This document shows positions 22,204 to 33,162 of a stretch of DNA of 64,000 nt, piece after piece. The first letter of the stretch is position 1, and every line of letters starts with the position of its first letter. Source of the stretch: Miscanthus floridulus (taxonomy: Eukaryota; Streptophyta; Magnoliopsida; Poales; Poaceae); the NCBI RefSeq assembly GCF_019320115.1, contig NC_089587.1, positions 106,751,158-106,815,157 of the forward strand, written 5' to 3'. Under the pieces are notes generated by a model, which saw only the letters and a list, made by a program, of their open reading frames with translations, ran no database searches and was not told where the DNA came from. Position numbers and translations under genes: made by a program.

Positions 22204-23115
22204 GAAGTTGTCTGTGGTTTTGGAGCAAGTGTCAACATCATGCCTAAGGTAATCTATGATCGAATTAATGGAGATGCTTTGTTGTACACAAATATGCAGT
22301 TTGCAGCTTGTAGATTAGTCACTCTGTTACCCCAAGGGAATTCTTGAAGATACCATTATTCGAGTGGGACAATCATATATTCCCGTATACTTTGTTCTTT
22401 TAAAAACAGGTGGAGATGTAAGGGCACACATTATTTTGGGGCGACCTTTCCTAAGCACCGCAAAAGCCATCATCTACGTGGATAGTGTTAAGATCTGTTT
22501 CACGATCAAGGATAAAAAGGAGAAGTTCTCTTTCAAGAACCACATCTTACAATCTTCTAGTCATCCACAAAAGGCATACCTGCCCGAAGAGATAACAGTG
22601 ACTAAGAAGATGAACAACCAAAGAAGGAGGAAGAACAAGATCAGTCGGCCACAAGAAGAAACGGTCAACATGATCAACACACTCTGATTTGAGTATGACC
22701 ACCTCCTAGCTTCACCATTCCTTGCCAAGAAGGATGATCCAGACGTACAAACAATCGAGTGTACCATTGGACAAAGAATCTTCCACAAGACCTTCTGCGA
22801 CATTGGATCGGGGGTCAACATAATAGTCCAAGGTAACGTATGAATATTTATTCGGTGGTGAACCTTTATTCCCTACATATATACAATTACAGATGACGGA
22901 CCAATCAATCTGATTCTCGGAGGTGATAGCAAAAGATATTATGGTAAGAATACATGATCACTATGCCTCTGCTGACTTCATGGTTCCGTTCATGGGTGAA
23001 GAAGAAGACAATACACCCATCATCCTTAGAAGACTATTCCTCAACACTACCAACGCGATTATCTATGTAGGATCTAGACAAGTCCACTTCTAATTCTCTA
23101 GAGAAAAGGTACGCT
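22204..23115 (+). pseudogene. Two tandem aspartic-protease-like domains, broken
   Basis: The first domain begins near 22208 with CGFGASVNIMPK, where related elements carry Asp before the GAS motif; here that catalytic Asp is Gly. It closes with AHIILGRPFLSTAKAIIYVD (about 22420-22480). After a Lys/Arg-rich linker a second domain follows (CDIGSGVNII at about 22797, ILRRLFLNTTNAIIYVG at about 23020-23070), followed by a basic region. The second copy is frame-shifted and has TAG/TGA stops. Two protease-like domains in series, with no polymerase after them, suit a rearranged non-autonomous derivative. Confidence 0.6.
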
Positions 23116-24146
23116 GTTATTTTAATAGTTATACTACTTATGAGCAGCCCAAGAAGTCCCGCTCTAGGTGGAGACGTCGATCATCCCAAAACCAGAAGAA
23201 TCAATCTTCAAAGAATGAATGGGAGGAAGATAAGGAATCTGAAGGAGTTGAAAAAGATGGACCCTGCTTCGCCAAAGTCAAGTCCATAGACCAAGCAGGT
23301 GTGGAAGGAGAAGGTAACATCATCACCAGAGTCACAAGAGGCGTAATCATCAGAGTTTCCATCTTCGAGACTTGATGATACACCCAAAAAGTGAAGGACT
23401 CTTCTCCAGCCAAGTCCTGTCCGGAAGGACTTAAAAATCCGAACCCTAGCCGTGAGGTAACATTCGGTAGTTATCCATATCTACTTTTAGCATTGCATAA
23501 ATTATTTTTCACTTTAGCATATTTACTTTTCTGCATTAGCATTGCATTTAGAAAAGAAAAATAAAAAGTTATATTACTGCATTACATCATTGCATCATAA
23601 AGCCTAAAGCCCCATGTGAATAAATCTACAATGTGTAAAAGGCCGTAGTAATATTTACCAGTGGTGGCATAAAAATAAAAATAAACATGCGTGCATATTT
23701 CCTTTCTGCATTATATAAAAAAAATCCAAAAATATATTAATAGACATCATGTTAGAACTTTGTCAATTAGGAAATCTGTCTAACCTCCAAGGACAACAAA
23801 TCTCTGAATGGTTGACCGCTAACCCCTTATCTTAATCCATGCCACGAGTTTTTGGTATTCTTGTTGGAGTATTTTGCAGGATGATCAAGACTAAAGCCAT
23901 CGATCCTGAAGTACATTTTCCTGAGCCGCTGCTATACCTGCTACATGAGGAAAACAACTTCTGGAAGGATGAGAGAGATTTTAAGAAAGACCATGACAAC
24001 ATCCAGCTTGGGGGAGGAGCGTTCCCCATGTATCTAGCTAAGTATTTCTTTCCCTTTTCAGTTTTACTATCTTTGAGTTTTCTATATATTTGCTAAAGTC
24101 ATAAAAGATGCATAACAAACAAAAATAAAATAAAAGTTTATCTTAG

Positions 24147-24147
<1 letters not shown>
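23116..24147 (+). other. Non-coding spacer of the Athila-like element
   Basis: AT-rich sequence where pol would be expected. One short frame (23839-24096) includes FWKDERDFKKDHDNIQLGGG, and the GGGGGAGG tract at about 24010-24018 resembles a secondary purine tract. No polymerase motif (YxDD, DSGA or HHCC) is seen in any frame. Confidence 0.5.

Positions 24148-24211
<64 letters not shown>
24148..24211. repeat. (AT)n microsatellite
   Basis: About 30 uninterrupted AT dinucleotides. Likely hypervariable and prone to length error. Confidence 0.95.
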
Positions 24212-24214
<3 letters not shown>

Positions 24215-24463
24215 GTAAGGTGTGATCTAAAAAAGTGAGAAAATCAAATTAATGTGTGTGTCTAGTTTTCTGTTTTTAAGAGCTGAATGAACTGTTGCAA
24301 TGGAAATAATGAATAGTTGCTTTGTCGTAATTCCTTTCAAGTACCTAGTTTTCAGCCTTGAATTCTCCCGAGTTTTAGATACGACTGTTTTGATATAAAA
24401 ATTTACTCTAAACTTGAAACTCGTGGGTCCCATATGCTTGAGCTAAGTCTAGATAATTGATGG

Positions 24464-26260
24464 TGTCGACACGGAATTTCATCTCGTGCCGAGGGCACAC
24501 AAGCAAGCCGGAAGGGTCCGCTCGATGGAGCTAGAGATCCGCCTACCTTCAGCGCAGGGGTGGTCGATCTTGTGCACTCCTCCCGAGACGTGCCAGTCAA
24601 TTTGACCCTATAATTGACAAGGAGAGAAAGTTTATCAGTAATTAAGGGCGGAACATGCCGATGTTGCCAGACAGTCCTGAATGTGTGGCTCAGAGAGCCG
24701 ATATGAAATGAGATCTATTAAATAGTCGATTCCAGCATATTCATAAGAATAAATCAGTTAAACCTCATGGGGTTGTGTAAGAAGAATCGATTATCATTTA
24801 GGATGAATATCATTCTTTAAACAAATATTGGTCAATGGCAATAAGATATTAACAATAATTAGTTCATGCTAAGCCAATGACTGCAAGTAACCAAACTCCT
24901 TTATAAAAGAAACAGTTCATCATCATTCAACCATTTAATAGAGATAAATCTAATGAACATATTAGATCTCATCTATCGCTATAACTAGTGGCGCATGAGG
25001 CAGAATCATGCAGGCTATAGAAACAATAATAGACTCGATGGCCCTAACTTATTACTAATATCAGTGGGGCATGAGACAGAATCATGTAAGCCATAATACA
25101 ATAATAAGATCATGAGGCTAACACATCTTTCAACCTATCACTACTTCAATGATCTCGTGATACGAACTGTTTGTGAAAACACTCGATATCAGCTAAAACG
25201 GCCGATTCAGGCATAGCGCACAGTTAAGGTCATGTCCTCTCAGGAACAGATCTACCAAATAATGATCCCCACTCTACGGTGCTAACAGTGGGGTGTAAGG
25301 CAGAATCACACAGGCCGTGATAACCGGCCATGGAACAGTTTCGCTAGTCAATAGATCTACTCAAGATCAAACATGCATTAACCGCACGCTATGCACGATC
25401 AAGATTGATATAAAACAACCGATAAAACATAACTCATCGTTTAAAGTGCAGATTAGATCAGTTTAGATTAACAAACGATAGGTTAAAAAGATATAAGGCC
25501 GATCTAGATCAATCCCAATCGGGCAAAGTGATATTACTGTAATTAAATAAATAATGGAAGCAACAAGCAATATCGGTAACTTAATGAATCTATCCGAAGG
25601 AACGCCACCCTTAGATAGAGCCGATAACTTGACCTTAATCTAGTTTGAGCAGTGGAGGTTGATCGGATCGATGCAGCCATACTTGAACTAGACAAGAGTC
25701 AATAACTAACTTATATCAGAGTCGCAGTGGAGGTCGACCGAATCGATATAGCCGTACGAACAGAGATACAAGCCATGACGGTACTTACAGACAAGCAGTG
25801 GAGGTCGACCGGATCGATGCAGCCGTACTTGCTGAAGAACTCGCCGAGATCTACTCTACTCCTACTCTTAAGGGGTGGCCAGAGCCGAAAAAAAGTAAAT
25901 AACTTGTATTGGATTGATTGTGTGTCTTTTACAATAGCCGAGGTTTGATATTTATACCCGGGACCTGCGCATGACTCCTATCTAAGCACGACTCATCATA
26001 ATTTTTGACCCTAGAGAAAAGATTTCTAATTTAAGATAACTTAGACTCGAATCTTTCCCTTTTTATAGAGTCCAACATGTCTCGTCCTAGCGCTGATCAT
26101 AGCCTGTGTCATTATCCGCTGGCGCTATCTAAAGAAAGTTGATTCCAGTTTTGCATTCGAATTAGCTGGTTCCGATATGCACGCAATTAATTCCTTGATG
26201 ACATGATCTTGGGAGTTTTCGAGTCCCTATGACTATTCTTCCTAAATTTTGGTGTAAACA
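24464..26260 (-). mobile_element. Solo LTR (1797 bp) with TSD GATGG
   Basis: Starts TGTCGACACGG and ends GGTGTAAACA, with near-complementary termini, bordered by the 5-bp duplication GATGG at 24459-24463 and 26261-26265. No internal domain lies between or next to it. A TATA-like TATAAATAT on the minus strand (about 25950) sets the orientation. It is related to the LTR at 62371-63737: both carry the motif around AGCCGATAACT, the GGAGGTCGACCG/ATCGAT block and TTACAATRGYCGAGG before the TATA. Interpreted as the product of recombination between the LTRs of a full element. Confidence 0.85.
25649..25835. repeat. Three ~73-bp repeats inside the solo LTR
   Basis: GCAGTGGAGGT(T/C)GA(T/C)CG(G/A)ATCGAT recurs at 25649, 25724 and 25795. 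The related LTR at 62371-63737 has only one such block (about 63308-63330), so this is a local amplification. Confidence 0.75.
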
Positions 26261-26265
26261 GATGG

Positions 26266-26931
26266 ATATGATATGAGAAGGTCTGAGCTACTGTTTATCT
26301 TGTTCCTAGTGATACTAAAGTTCTAGAGATTTATCTTTTGAAAAATATGAAAATCCTACATGATGAGTTTCTTGTATGACAAAGCTTGAATTCCTACCAG
26401 AGCCATATATGATATTTAGATTAGGAAAACTTCCACTCATATATGCTGCTTGTTTTGCATTGAGTGTAATCAAGCTTTGTTGATGCCTTATGAGAGGTTT
26501 GACATGCTCTTAAAATCAAGATCACATACACACCACCTAATTATGCACTACTCCTACACTAAGGGTAGGCGCAACAACATGCCATTCCATCTAGATCCAC
26601 CTAAAAAATGTTTTACTCCTACACTGAGAGTAAACACCAAAAATATTCTTCATAGATATCCACCAAATAAATGCTCCAAGTTCTTCTTGCTATCTCTCTA
26701 AAGTTTTTGTTGCAGAAAAGAAGTATGGGGCTATGCAAAAGTTATTCATAAAAAAAGAGAAAGATGAAAAATAGACAAGTGTCTGAGATATTGAAAACAA
26801 TGGGTACTCAGATGCCCATCTAAAAAAAAGAAGAGAAAAATAAGAAGATGAATAAGATAGCCCCTGTTTTCTTGCAAAGTTGTTTCCAAGTTCCAAAAAG
26901 AGAGATGTGTTTTCAAGGAGCTGTCGATGTT
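26266..26931 (+). other. Athila-like interior between the two nested insertions
   Basis: AT-rich remainder of the host element after the solo LTR. It is bounded on the right by GGAGC (26927-26931), the target duplication of the Tat-type insertion. No coding sequence recognised. Confidence 0.5.
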
Positions 26932-27306
26932 TCACCACCGATAGCCTGCCATGGGGGTACCCGGGGCAGTTTGTTCGGGCTTCAACGTATGCAGAAGTCG
27001 ACGGTAAACGCAAGAGATAGTCGATTTATCCTGGTTCGGGCCCTTGACCGTGATCGAGTAATAGCCCTATGTCCAGTCAGTGTTAGCCTTTGCGTTAGAT
27101 TGATTGTAAAGTGTCCTCTAACTCCCTTCTCTTGGAACTCCGCCCTCCTTTATATAGTCAGGAGGCCAGAGTCCTAGTCGGTTTACAATGAGAGTTCCTA
27201 GTAGAATTACATAATAATACTGCTACTAAGATTATATGGAAAGAATCCTAGTTAGACTAGATCTTCTCCCTTCCTTGAGGGGTATCCCATGGGTCCCGCA
27301 TCGACA
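26932..27306 (-). repeat. Tat element 3' LTR and purine tract
   Basis: 375-bp LTR. The minus-strand TATA (TATATAAAGG) lies at about 27149-27158. On the coding strand the internal domain ends in a purine-rich GCTCGGGGGCT (about 27307-27317) immediately before the LTR, the expected polypurine tract. Confidence 0.85.
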
Positions 27307-27729
27307 AGCCCCCGAGCACTTCATGGTTGAGCTCTAGAAGCCTCGTCTTGTTCCTTTAGGCCTTGCCGAGTAGGAACAAGCGTCATCCGAGTGCTTTCTT
27401 GAGCGAAACTATGTAGCGCTTCGTGAGATCTTCGGGTGGTGTGTACCTTTTTTTGAAGAAAAAGTACTCACATCTAGGTGTAGCCCCCAAGCCTCTTGCT
27501 ATTTGGAACAAGGAGCTGGAGGGTCTTGAATCTGAGTTGTTCAAAGAACTGAAAAGCTCTCCTGTTGCAGCCCCCGAGCGTATATCTGGGTTCTTTTATT
27601 AAAAAAGAACGGATCTTGGCATATTCTCTGGTAGTCTGCTGTTGTCAGATGTAGTTGTATAGTGGTGGTTGAGTGTAAATGCTGTTGTAGGATTGCTCCT
27701 TGATAGGTCGAGCATTTGTATGGCTTTTA
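27307..27729 (-). other. Tat element 3' untranslated region
   Basis: Non-coding DNA between the polypurine tract and the first repeat array. It contains degenerate runs similar to the adjacent LTR-proximal sequence. No protein similarity. Confidence 0.5.
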
Positions 27730-27950
27730 TCTGCGCTGTGTAATCAACTCGGTATATGCAGATCGTTGTCTTGTCAAATCTTCTTGATTTTGTCAAGTGC
27801 TTGTCAAGCTTTCGTCTACACCGTGTAAACAACTCGATATATGTAGATCATTGTCTTGACAAACTTTCTTGATTTGTCGAGTGCTTGTCCGGCTGCCGTC
27901 TAAATAACTCGGGTTAAGTAGATCTTTGTCCCGACAACCTTTTTGTTCTT
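27730..27950. repeat. ~84-bp tandem repeat, about 2.6 copies
   Basis: Units start at 27730, 27815 and 27899 (TCTRCRCYGTGTAAWCAACTC…GTAGATC…TTGTC). They are divergent, non-coding and part of the Tat element 3' region. Confidence 0.75.
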
Positions 27951-28074
27951 GTTAGTACTGAAGAGACTTAGGACCAGCGATCTCAAGTATCTTCAGCTTC
28001 TTCTTTTTAGCTTTTTTGCTTAACTCGAGATGTGGCCAGCATCTGGCTCTTTCCCTGGTTGTAAAAACATCTTA

Positions 28075-29045
28075 GGATCGGTTCAGGTGTTGGCTTATCA
28101 ACTACCCTCATCGGTAGGCTCAAGCATGTTTTTGGCTTTTTTGTTCATGGCCGATATGCTCAGGCATAATTTCAGCCATTTTGCTTTTTGGTTCGGGTGT
28201 TAGCTTATTAGCTACCCTCATCGGCGGGCTCAAGCATCTTTTCAGTTTTTTTGCTCTCGGCCGGTATGCTCAGGCATAATTTTAGCCATTTTGCTTTTTG
28301 GTTCGGGTGTTAGCTTATTAGCTACCCTCATCGACGGGCTCAAGCATCTTTTCAGCTCTTTTGCTCTCAGCCGGTATGCTCAGGCATAATTTTAGCCATT
28401 TTGCTTTTTTGGTTCAGGGTGTTAGATTATTAGCTACCCTCATCGATGGGCTCAAGCATCTTTTCAGCTCTTTTGCTCTCGGGCGGTATGCTCAGGCATA
28501 ATTTCAGCCATTTTGCTTTTTGGTTCGGGTGTTAGCTTATTAGCTACCCTCATTGGCGGGCTCAAGCATCTTTTCAGCTCTTTTGCTCTCAGCCAGTATG
28601 CTTAGGCATAATTTCAGCCATTTTGCTTTTTTGGTTCGGGTGTTAGCTTATTAGCTACCCTCATCGGTGGGCTCAAGCATCTTTTCATCTCTTTTGCTCT
28701 TGGCCGGTATGCTCAGGCATAATTTCAGCCATTTTGCTTTTTGGTTCGGGTGTTAGCTTATTAGGTACCCTCATCGGCGGGCTCAAGCATCTTTTCAGCT
28801 CTTTTGCTCTCGGCCGGTATGCTCAAGTATAATTTCAGCCATTTTGCTTTTTGGTTCGGGTGTTAGCTTATTAGCTACCCTTATCGGTGGGCTCAAGCAT
28901 CTTTTTAGCTCTTTTGCTCTCGGCCAATATGCTCAGGCATAATTGTAGCCATTTTACTTTTTGGTTCGGGTGTTAGCTTATTAGCTACCCTCATCGGCGG
29001 GCTCAAACATCTTTTCAGCTCTTTTGCTCTCGGCCGGTATACTTA
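28075..29045. repeat. 110-bp tandem repeat array, about 9 copies
   Basis: The motif GGTTCGGGTGTTAGCTTATT recurs at about 28081, 28191, 28301, 28412, 28523, 28634, 28744, 28854 and 28964, a period of 110-111 bp. Each unit also carries TACCCTCATCGGCGGGCTCA and GCTCAGGCATAATTTCAGCC. Units are mostly over 90% alike by eye; the first is the most divergent. The array lies between integrase and the 3' LTR, a position known in Tat/Ogre elements to breed satellite-like arrays. Confidence 0.95.
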
Positions 29046-29210
29046 GTGAAAACAACTGGGGAAAGCCATAATAAGATATATGTTGTCGAGGAACACCATC
29101 TTTATTGATCATGAACGTTGATATGCTTAGTGAAAACAACTTTGGGAAAGCCATAATAAGACATATGTTATCGAGGAACACCATCTTTATTGATCATGAA
29201 CGTTGATCTC
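29042..29210. repeat. 84-bp direct duplication
   Basis: Two units starting at 29042 and 29126 (CTTAGTGAAAACAACT … CATCTTTATTGATCATGAAC). They differ at a few positions only. Adjacent to the 110-bp array but unrelated in sequence. Confidence 0.9.
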
Positions 29211-29249
29211 TTGTGGCTTGTATATATATTCTTCCTTGAGTTGTTTTCA

Positions 29250-30330
29250 TACGTAGAATCTTCTTAGTTGGCTGATGTGCCATATATTGTTGACTTCTTT
29301 TCCATCTTCAGTTATCAACTTGTACGTGCCTGGTCCGGTGACTTTTGTGACAATAAAAGGACCTTCCCATGGACTGAGTAGTTTATGGCGTCCGTCAGTT
29401 TTTTGTATTCTTCATAGTACTAGGTCTCCGATTTTGAGTGATCGAGGCTAGGTATTCTTGTTGTAGTGGCGTCTTAAACCTTAGAGGTATTTGGCTGATT
29501 GAAGGGTAGCGTTTACTCTGATTTCTTCTATATTGTCGAGTTCTAATCTTTGGGTGTGTTCTGCTTCTCCTTCGTCATATTGTTCTATCCTTGGTGACGT
29601 CTAGATCAAGTCAGCAGGTAGTATGGCTTCTGATCCATAAACTAGGAAGAAAGGTCAGTATCCGGTGGCTCTGCTTATTTGAGTTCGTAGCCTCCATACT
29701 ACTTTGGGTAATTCTTCAATCCATTTGGATCCATAGTCCACTAGTTCTTCATACAATCTTGGTTTTAATTCGGCTAGTATGAGTCCGTTAGCCCTTTCTA
29801 CCTGTCTGTTGGCTTCTGGATGTGCAACTGATGCGTAATCTATGCCGAAGCCGCAATCCTGTGCCCAACTTTGGAATTCTGTAGCTGTGAAGGGGAACCC
29901 AAATCTATGATGATTCAATTGGGCATGCCGAAGCGGTGCATAATGTCTTGGATGAACTCAACTTCTTTGGCTACGCTATATTTTGCGAGCGGTTTATATT
30001 AAATCCACTTAGTGAACTTGTCAATTGCTACAAAGATATACTCGAAACCGCCCTTTGCTTTCTTGAGAGGTCCTACTTGATCTAGCCCCCAGTAGGAGAA
30101 AAGCCAAGCGAGAGGGATGCAGATGAGATTGTGAGCTGGTACATGAGTTTGTCTTGCGAATATTTGACAACCTTTGCATTTTCTAACGAGTTCTTCTGCG
30201 TCTTTTAAAGTGGTTGCCAGTAGAATCTGGTGCGAAATGCTTTGTCGACTAGTGTTCTTGAAGCGGCATGATTTCCACAGCAACCTAAGTGTATTTCGTC
30301 TAAGATCTCTTTGCCTTTTTCAAACGAGAC
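29250..30330 (-). pseudogene. Tat element integrase, broken
   Basis: The minus strand shows the zinc-binding region (HLGCCGNHAASRTLVDKAF, then CKGCQIFA at about 30180), the core start with GLDQVGPLKKAKGGFEYIFV (first catalytic Asp, about 30095-30035), and a second core part with ASVAHPEANRQVERANGLIL (about 29830-29775, catalytic Glu in QVERAN). The C-terminal GPFIV-type domain is at about 29370-29330. The second catalytic Asp region near 29900 is in a disrupted frame. Stops and frame changes prevent function. Confidence 0.8.
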
Positions 30331-30504
30331 ATATTTTAGGAGTACTCCTGATGATGTGGCTCTTCTGTATAGCTTGTCCCCTACTAGGATGTAGTTCTTG
30401 CTTCTACGAACAACTCGGGTAGTCTTCGCTTTATCTGCTGGCAATTTGTTCTCTTTGATATAATCGATAAAAACATGGGTCCATGAGGTGGTGATTACCA
30501 AAAT

Positions 30505-31010
30505 CTAGGTGCCTTTAGCTAGGAGTTTAGGGGTTATCTCACCGGGTTGTTTGATAGAGGGAGTTGATAACTCCTCTATGAATACACCGGGTGGGACCTT
30601 TGCCCTATCCGATCTGAGCTTGGCGAGGACATCTGCTACAATATTAGAATCGCACAGGACATGTAGAATTTCTAATCCTTGAAAATGTTTTTCAAGTTTT
30701 CGTATTTCAGCACAGTAAGCGCCCATGTTTTCTTTGGTGCAGTCCCAATCTTTGTTGACTTGGTTGATGACTACTGCCGAATCACCATATACGAGTAATC
30801 GCTTGATTCCAAGGGTAATTGCCACTCGGAGCTCGTGGATGAGGGCTTCGTATTCTGCTTCATTGTTTGTAGCTTGCCATAATATCTAAAGGACATACTT
30901 GAGTTGTTTTCTGTCTGGAGAGATGAAGAGAACGCCTGCACCAGCTCCGCCTAGCTTGAGTGATCCATCAAAGTATATCTTCCAATGGTCAAGGATGGTA
31001 TTTGACATAG
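30505..31010 (-). pseudogene. Second, archaeal-type RNase H of the Tat element
   Basis: After the gypsy-type RNase H comes another RNase H fold: YFDGSLKLGGAGAGVLF (first Asp, about 30990-30940), an NNEAEYEAL stretch (Glu) at about 30870-30845, LLVYGDSAVVINQVNKDW (Asp) at about 30800-30745, and a C-terminal SNIVADVLAKLRS (last Asp) at about 30640-30600. Four acidic positions are preserved. At least one stop (about 30888) interrupts it. The dual RNase H is diagnostic for the Tat lineage. Confidence 0.8.
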
Positions 31011-31019
31011 GTTGTTGAA

Positions 31020-32180
31020 TTTCTGTCCACTCGGCAACAAAATCGGTAAGGGCTTGAGATTTAATTGTCTTCCATGGGGTGAAATCGATATTGAGAGCAC
31101 TAAGTTCAACTGCCCACTTAGATATGCGCCCTGTTGCATCTCTATTGTGTAGGATGTCTCCAAGTGGGAAATCTGTCACCACGGTAATCTTGTGACTTTC
31201 AAAATAGTGGCGAAGCTTGCGTGAAGTGATCAGGAGGGCGTAGAGTAGTTTTTGCACATGCGGGTATTGGATTTTTTATTCTGACAGTACTTCGCTGATG
31301 TAGTATACTAGGCATTGTACTTTATATACGCGCCCTTCTTCTTCTCTTTCTATGACTATCGCTGTGCTGATCACAGTAGAAGTTGCCGCAATGTACAACA
31401 TCATGTCTTCGTATTTCTTTGGAGGTGTGAGAATGGGCGAGGAGGTGAGGTATGCCTTAAGTCTTTTGAAAGCTTCGTTGGCTTCTTCTATCCACTCAAA
31501 CTTGTCTGTCTTCTTTAGTAGTTTAAAGAAAGGTAACCCTTTTTCACCGAGTCTTGATATGAAACGATTGAGGGCCGCCATGCAGCCTGTTAGTTTCTGC
31601 ACATCTTTGACACTTCGAGGAGGGCCCATCTCTGTAATGGCTTGAATTTGCTTGGCACTGGCTTCGATTCCACGATGACTGACCAAGAATCCGAGTAGTT
31701 GTCCTGAAGGAACTCTGAATATACACTTGTTTGGGTTTAATTTCTACCTCCACCTTTTTAGGTTTTTGAAGGTTTGCTTTAAGTCTTCAATTAGTGTGTC
31801 CGGGTTCTTTGTTTTTACTACTATGTCATCCACGTATGCCTCTATGTTTTCGCCGATCTGATCACCAAGGCATGTTTGGATAGCTCTTTAGTATGTGGCA
31901 CCAGCATTCTTGAGTCCAAACAACATGGTCTTGTAGTAGTAGGCACCGAACGGAGTAATGAAAGATGTCTTGCTCTGGTCTTGTTCCTTTAATACGATCT
32001 GGTGATATCCTGAATAGCAATCAAGAAAGGATAATAGGGTAGATCCTGCTGTTGAATCAACTATCTGATCAATGCATGGTAGCCCGAATGGATCTTTCAG
32101 GCAGTGCTTGTTGAGATCTATGTAGTCGACGCACATGCACCACTCAGTTCGTATTCTTTTTTTGTACTAGAACTGGGTCT
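31020..32180 (-). pseudogene. Tat element reverse transcriptase and RNase H
   Basis: RT fingers and palm: MCVDYIDLNKHCLKDPFGLP (about 32136-32080), FLDCYSGYHQIVL (about 32020), FGLKNAGATY (about 31910-31890), and the catalytic YVDD at 31825-31836. The connection and thumb run through KKTDKFEWIEEANEAFKRLK, and the gypsy-type RNase H follows to about 31050. Several stops interrupt it (after GATY, after KRWR, after EVLSE). The domain series is complete, so the loss is by point mutation and not deletion. Confidence 0.85.
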
Positions 32181-32424
32181 GCTAGCCAATCTGGATGAAG
32201 GATTTCTCTGATAAATCTAGGCTGCCATTAGCTTTGTGATTTCTTTTTTAATTATTGTCTTCTTGTCAGGTGAGAATCGTCGTAGCCTGTTGCTTCACAG
32301 ACTTGGAGCCTTCATTGATATCGATTCTGTGCTCAGCCAACTCTTTTGGGACACCTGGCATGTCGACCGGCTTCTAAGCGAAGATATCTTTATTATCCCA
32401 AAGAAAGTTGGTGAGCGTGAGTTC

Positions 32425-33162
32425 CTATTTTGCCAAGAGGTGGGCGCTGATGGTTGCCGTTTTGGAGGGATCACCGGTGCCCAGGTCGATTTGCTTGACG
32501 TCGGCTTCTTTTGGTGGTGTGAGGATGCTGGGCTTTTTAGCCAGTATCTCTAGTTCTTCTGGGCTCATTTCTGCGGCAATAGTGGCTATTTCTTTTCTAC
32601 CATTGGCGGCTTGTGCTTTGGCTGCAATTTGAATTGCCTGAACATCGTAGTCAAAAGCGCGCTTCAAATCACTTCGAAGGGAAAGGACACCGTTAGGCCC
32701 TGGCATCTTAAGCAATAGGTATGGGTAATGCGGTATCGCCATGAATTTTGCTAGTGCTAGGCACCCGAGGATTGCGTGATATGATGAATCAAAGTCTGCA
32801 ACTTTAAACTTGATGAACTCTGTTCGGTAGTTTGAGGGAGTTCCAAAAGTAACCGGTAGAGTAATTTGTCCAAGTGACATGGCTACCTTACCGGGTACTA
32901 TCCCATAAAAAGGGGTGCTCGTTGGTGTAATCATCCCGGTGAGTTGTAGTCCCATCTTCCTTAGCGTTTCTAAAAAAATGATGTTGAGTCCGGCTCCCCC
33001 ATCGATTAGTACTTTTGTGATAGTCATATCAGCGATAGTTGGATCTAGAACTAGTGGGTAATGGCCTACATTTCCTATGCTAGTCCATTGGCCTTCTCTT
33101 GAAAACTGGATTGGATACTGTGACCAATTGAGATATCTTGGAGTAGCCGGTTCTGCTGCCAT
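32425..33162 (-). pseudogene. Tat element protease region
   Basis: A 245-codon open frame with the retropepsin-type site VLIDGGAGLNIIF (about 33015-32980; Asp-Gly-Gly in place of the usual Asp-Ser-Gly) and the downstream YHAILGCLALAKF (about 32780-32740, equivalent of the ILGRP flap region). It ends at a stop just before the linker to RT (32425-32180), which contains further stops. It probably formed part of one gag-pol frame. Confidence 0.75.

Noticed and set aside
28075..29045. Regular repeats as a CRISPR array
   Set aside because: The whole 110-bp unit repeats, with no unique spacers, and it sits inside a plant retrotransposon.
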